NCBI GenBank assembly: GCA_038501625.1
Contig: JAZAYU010000012.1
Span: 8,928,001-8,992,000, forward strand
Direction: 5' to 3'
From: Corbicula japonica
Taxonomy: Eukaryota; Mollusca; Bivalvia; Venerida; Cyrenidae
Length of the DNA stretch: 64,000 nt
In this document: one piece after another, positions 60,131-64,000 of the stretch
Position numbering within the stretch: position 1 is the first letter of the stretch
How the letters are laid out: each line of letters opens with the position of its first letter
Notes under the pieces: generated by a model
The model's database searches: none
The model's input: the letters and a program-made list of their open reading frames with translations, nothing else
What the model was told of the DNA's origin: nothing
Translations under genes and position numbers: made by a program

Positions 60131-60286
60131 GCCCGCAAGGCGTATGAAGATGGTGATCTCCGTGCCTGGACACGATACACAGCACGTGCACGGTTTCTCG
60201 TGTTTGTCACGTGTATTGCAGGGCTCGTGGTGTATGGTGCAATTATAGGACTAGTACATGCTGTCAGACACGTGCATTACACGTGA
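60131..60286 (+). CDS. dispanin (CD225/IFITM-like) gene, terminal exon
   Basis: 156 bp, entered in phase 0 after TTGCTTTCAG and ending at TGA 60,284-60,286. It encodes ARKAYEDGDLRAWTRYTARA, which is the CD225 signature between the helices (family pattern of V/A-R-x-A-Y-x-x-G-D, then an Arg/Ala-rich stretch). The membrane segment FLVFVTCIAGLVVYGAIIGL and a short HAVRHVHYT tail follow. Joined to the preceding exon (…YMANK|ARKAY…) it completes a canonical CD225 domain of about 70 residues. Confidence 0.85.
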   Translation, partial: ARKAYEDGDLRAWTRYTARARFLVFVTCIAGLVVYGAIIGLVHAVRHVHYT

Positions 60287-60302
60287 GCCGGGATACAGAA
60301 CC

Positions 60303-60400
60303 AGGGCCCAAGATCTTAACTGTAGACCTTTCGTTATTTCAGCCAATCAGATGCCTGAGATTTGAGACTAGTCTCCTGATTTATTTTTATGATATTGGGT
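60303..60400. repeat. Family F foldback, right-half copy in the dispanin 3' UTR
   Basis: GGGCCCAAGATCTTAACTGT is followed by CAGCCAATCAGATGCCTGAG and TTTTATGATATTGGG. Internally deleted. It begins 17 bp after the dispanin stop and so lies in the predicted 3' UTR. Confidence 0.65.
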
Positions 60401-60502
60401 CATGGACAGGAATTACAAAAGGGCTTTCAAATTATTATGTCTATATTTTACGTGTATCTTTATTTGTGTATTTTGTATGTAATTTGTGTGTGACGTTCTA
60501 CA

Positions 60503-60508
60503 AATAAA
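60503..60508 (+). terminator. AATAAA polyadenylation signal of the dispanin gene
   Basis: Canonical AATAAA 217 bp after the stop codon, followed by T/G-rich sequence (GTTCTGTTCTGTTTT), as expected downstream of a cleavage site. Confidence 0.5.
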
Positions 60509-60539
60509 ACAATTAATGAAAGTTCTGTTCTGTTTTAAT

Positions 60540-61934
60540 AAAGAACAGAAATAATGTAGGGATTCTACACTATTAAAGGACATTATTAACAATAAGTCTG
60601 GAAAGTGATAACAAAAAAGCGTTCACGTTAATCAAAGGACAGAAGTATAAACAAGATTGGACAATATAAACAAAATGAAAGGACAGCAATATAAATAGGA
60701 ATGGACAACGATAACAATCAAAGCGCTGAAGGCATTGAAAAACTGTCGGCGTTGAATTTATAGCTATTTTAGAGAACCACCTCTGAGAAATCTCCGGCAA
60801 CAGCAGACTGAAATGTACGTTGACTCTGAAAACAGTAGACGAAGTGTGTTAAGGGGTCGCAAACATTGCAAATGGCGAAAACAGGCTTAAATTTCAAAAA
60901 ATGAATGTTGGGGGAAATACTAATTGCCACCTAGATTTTAGTAAAAAAGTGTATTTAGCTTAGGGTGTAGTTAATGTTTGCAAGCTCAATTAAGTCTAAT
61001 TCATGTTCTAATTACCAAGCACATACTAAAACAAAAGAAAAATCGATTGCATGAGAACTCTGAAATTCATGGACAATATACCAAATCAACTCATACCTGA
61101 AATAAGTATATGCTGGTCTACAATGTTTAGTGCCAATTTGTAAAAATAATGTTAGGGTTTTCAAGAAATTCAAGGAAAACTTACTTCCTGGTTCAAACCG
61201 AAAGTAGGATTTCGAAAACCGTTCAACGCCGTTTTCTCGTTAAAATGGCGTCGAGTTTTTTAAAAACATTTTCTGTTGAATTGTTCAATATTGTGAAAAG
61301 CAATGACGTTTGTTGTCCGAATACACCTGTTATGTGACGAACCCCATTATTTTATGACCTTCATCTTAGCAAACCAATGAGTCCTGATCAACATCTGGCG
61401 TCAACAAGAAGTAATAAAGCCAATATACAATGTTAAACATTAAAAATGTCAACGGAAACACAACACGTGATATTTTATCCACCACTCGAGCTTTTTCTAA
61501 TCCTTTCAAATTATTACACGGAAAACAGCTACAGTTCACAGAATCGATATCCGGCTGAAAAGATACAAGATAAAAAAATACAAACTTTTACTTATTGTCA
61601 GTATTATATATAAAGATTAACATTAATTATGCATAGCTAATGACCGACATGATATTAATAAGATACAATAACAGCCATTTAGTTAGACAGCAGAAAACAT
61701 ATGACAGACGAGTAAATAAAATATTTAGATACATTTAATATCTCTTTGCTGTTTAAATTATACATTATGAAATACTTCAATCATAAAACATTTATCAGAT
61801 TTATAGAAAAATATATATATAATAAAAATATATATTTCTATTAACAGTCCAGATGGTCTGTGACGCGATACCGCTTGTTGATCGTTATTTACTGCAACGT
61901 TTTTGGAATGAATGAGGAGAATACTGGGGAAAAA
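60540..61934. other. intergenic, no gene recognised
   Basis: Contains short repeats such as AGGACAGnAnTATAAA near 60,648 and 60,680. The missing M4 exon of the minus-strand receptor gene could fall here, but none was recognised. Confidence 0.35.
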
Positions 61935-62005
61935 ATTCGTGACGGACGGACGGACGGACAAGGCGATCTCTTTAGGAACGGACGGACGGACAATGCGATC
62001 ACTTT
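61935..62005. repeat. GGAC-run repeat end, related to 55,170-55,236
   Basis: CGTGACGGACGGACGGACGG, AAGGCGATCTCTTT and a second ACGGACGGACGGACAATGCG in tandem. Matches the terminal portion of the repeat at 54,800-55,236. Confidence 0.7.
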
Positions 62006-62186
62006 AAATAACGGTAACCAGTACCAAAGTGTCCGAGGCCTTCTTCAAATGAACAGAATTTAGATCTATATTTAAACTATATTTCAAACAATCGTCACTA
62101 ATTTTTATTCGCCGTTATATAGAAAAATAACTTTTTATTCCAACTGATCAGAATCCCTCCAGTAAGATACGCACACTATTACTTAC

Positions 62187-62360
62187 TTGTGTAATCCTTT
62201 CAAATTTTCCATTTTGTATTTCGCCATTCGTCTCCAGACACGTATGCATAACAACGGACATCCTCCGGCTAAACACGCGGCTCTGTACGTTCACGTAGGC
62301 GAACTCCAACAACCCCAAGAATACAAACGCTAGGCAACCAGCCATCCATACATCTATTGC
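62187..62360 (-). CDS. Cys-loop ligand-gated ion channel, M3 exon
   Basis: Minus-strand exon of 174 bp (58 codons, phase 0 at both ends) between acceptor GTCATTTAAG and donor ACACAA|GTAAGT. It encodes AIDVWMAGCLAFVFLGLLEF and AYVNVQSR, the invariant M2-M3 loop and M3 helix of pentameric ligand-gated channels, then the start of the large intracellular loop. It continues directly from the preceding exon (…SYVK|AIDVW…). The exon for the end of the loop and M4 was not found. Confidence 0.88.
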
Positions 62361-62968
62361 CTTAAATGACAGTTACGTTCTAATCAAAATATGAAAAAAT
62401 AAATAAAGGTCATTTGCTTATTTCTATAAAACATCGGTTTTATTTCATGAGTGAAAACCATTGATTTGTATCAAGAATGGTGTCGCTATATCATTTTTTT
62501 GGTGTTCACGAGTGAAATAAAATCGATATTTCATTAAATCAAAGAAATGTTTCCATTCTACTTATTGTATGTTTCTGGAAAAAAATAATTCTAAAAATTG
62601 CGAAGGGAGGTAATAAGTTCAATAAAGTAGTTTAAAAGCAGTTAAATAAAATGTTATTCCAATTTCAAAACAGTTGAAATCAACGGAAATACTGTATAAT
62701 TCACAAAAAACATAAGAAATAGGTTTCAGCGTAAGGATGTATGATAACATTTTTAGTAACAAACACAACAATAGGTCTTAATGACATGGGTGAAGCAATT
62801 TACAACAATGTATAAATAAAACTGTTCGTGCACCCTGAAAGAAATTATGAAGCCATACTTTGTTATTTGTTATTTTATTTATTATTTGGAATACAAGCTA
62901 TTTTTAAAGATTATAGTGAAGATAAATACTTCTTTTTAAACGCAACACGGTTGAATGATTAATACTAC
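62361..62968 (-). other. intron of the Cys-loop receptor gene
   Basis: 608 bp with GTAGTA donor and TTTAAG acceptor on the minus strand. No feature seen. Confidence 0.75.
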
Positions 62969-63198
62969 CTTTACATAAGAGACTCTAGGGAGATTAGACC
63001 GGGCCCCAGCACTCTGCGTTGTCATGGTAAGCACAGTAAGAAGGGCGAGCGAGACCCGGCCCGGCACTGAGGTACAATCCAACCAGAAGTTAACCCAAGA
63101 TAAAATCACGATCAAGATGCTTGGAACGTAGATTTGAATGACGTAGTACGCATAGTTCCGCTGCAAATCGAACCTGACGCCAACACAAGGGAATGTAT
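62969..63198 (-). CDS. Cys-loop ligand-gated ion channel, pre-M1 to M2 exon
   Basis: Minus-strand exon of 230 bp from acceptor CCTTCTCCCAG to donor GTAAAG|GTAGTA, entered with two bases of a split codon and left in phase 0. It encodes the end of the ligand-binding domain (TFPCVGVRFDLQRNYAYYVI; the Cys fits the second, C-loop-proximal Cys of glycine/GluCl-type subunits). M1 (about QIYVPSILIVILSWVNFWL) and the pore helix M2 from PGRVSLALLTVLTMTTQSAG follow, then RSNLPRVSYVK. TMTTQS and LPxVSYxK place it with anion-selective glycine/glutamate-gated chloride-channel-like subunits. The -2'/-1' pair is Pro-Gly where Pro-Ala is usual, and position 6' is Leu. The ligand cannot be inferred. 5' exons lie at higher coordinates, probably outside the window. 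Confidence 0.9.
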
Positions 63199-64000
63199 CT
63201 GGGAGAAGGAAATTAAATTCTACGAACTTGAACATCTCTTATCATTTCATTTAAAGAAATCAAAACCTAATGTTACACATTGCAAGACAAAGAGCATTAT
63301 CGTTGCTAGCCCAACTATTTGTGCGCAACAAGGGCTTTTCTCTATATACGATGGTCGCCCTTCGCGCACAACCCAGTTATTATTCAAATCAATGCGGAAA
63401 ATTTTCATTCTATGTCTATATGCCAGCCATAAGAATCTTTGTCGCAACTTTTGACGGCTTCAAATAGTTTTTTAAACCTTATATATCTTAAAAAAATTAC
63501 AAACCTGAAAAGCTAATTCCAATTAGAATCAATATATGTTATACTTTTAAAGAAACTTGTTGGTTCATTATGAAAAAAAACTCCACACAGTTAGCTGTCA
63601 ACAGTTTTTATGTTACACCGCTAAAAGTCTACCTGACTGTAGATTATCGATTTATAAAAGGGACGCTTTCATTGGTTATCACATTAAAATCAACATGTAA
63701 ACGGCATAAACAATAGTAAGTTTAAAAGTGTTATTTGTGGAATATATTTTATTTTATTGATAATTTAGAGACTATTTATGTTTTATAACAACAAATGAAC
63801 ATAGCAGTGCTGAAATTTTCAAAAGGCAGTGAAAAATGGGAATTTCAAGCAGTGCGATTTCCACGACAGTTTTTATCGTAACTGCTTGAGACGTAAAGGA
63901 CAGACATCTGTAAAAAGTCAGTATGAAAATAAGTCTGTGCTTGCAGTTAAATTATTGGGACTAAATCGTTGCCGACTTCTTTCCGACGACCATATAATTA
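63199..64000. other. upstream intron sequence of the receptor gene
   Basis: No further ligand-binding-domain exon was recognised. The minus-strand open frame at 63,247-63,447 has no Cys-loop or strand motifs of the family. Confidence 0.4.

Noticed and set aside
61149..61337. Plus-strand open frame with an internal AAAATGGCG start context
   Set aside because: Only 31 codons from that Met, no domain or signal, and no neighbouring exon.
60540..62186. M4 exon of the Cys-loop receptor
   Set aside because: Searched by eye on the minus strand; no hydrophobic segment with an M4-like pattern behind an acceptor was found.
63247..63447. Minus-strand open frame as a ligand-binding-domain exon of the receptor gene
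   Set aside because: Lacks Cys-loop motifs and is not bounded by phase-compatible splice sites leading to 63,198.

Overview
This is an AT-rich, gene-poor animal nuclear DNA window with intron-split genes. No organism is named in the data. A seven-cadherin-repeat protocadherin, a Cys-loop receptor with GlyR/GluCl-like M1-M3 and a dispanin/CD225 protein, all split by canonical GT-AG introns, make it metazoan. The dense load of short palindromic elements with GTGTAGATCCAGATCAG-type cores and tRNA-derived SINEs suggests a lophotrochozoan, most likely a bivalve mollusc; that last step is inference. Layout: 1-18,100 has no convincing gene and holds dispersed and short tandem repeats, including a SINE with a perfect 13-bp target duplication nested inside an older TTAA-type element. 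18,101-30,560 (+) is a protocadherin: one large exon encodes signal peptide, seven EC repeats, the membrane helix and the proximal tail, and three small exons encode the distal tail. 30,561-36,100 is repeat-rich, with several nested insertions. 36,140-38,181 (-) holds two or three phase-compatible candidate exons of an unrecognised, probably helical protein. 41,268-54,021 is the most unusual region: eleven tandem monomers of about 1.1 kb, each a large imperfect palindrome with a tRNA-like sequence at each end pointing outwards. Most monomers alternate in two types, giving a 2,227/2,228-bp higher-order repeat with nearly identical copies. The array is bracketed by an inverted pair of a third tRNA-like sequence. 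57,451-60,286 (+) is a two-exon C-terminal portion of a dispanin (CD225) gene whose first exon was not found. 62,187-63,198 (-) is an internal part of a pentameric ligand-gated ion channel gene (M1-M2 exon and M3 exon) that probably extends beyond the window or has further exons I could not find. The three recognised genes are separate loci with no sign of joint function. Two repeat families dominate the rest. Family A (about 215-300 bp, TTAA ends, termini CCCTTTNCTCCATA) resembles piggyBac-type MITEs. Family F (about 145 bp) is an almost perfect foldback element with termini near GGGCCCAAGGTTATAAA. Both are reported copy by copy because they explain most small open frames here.
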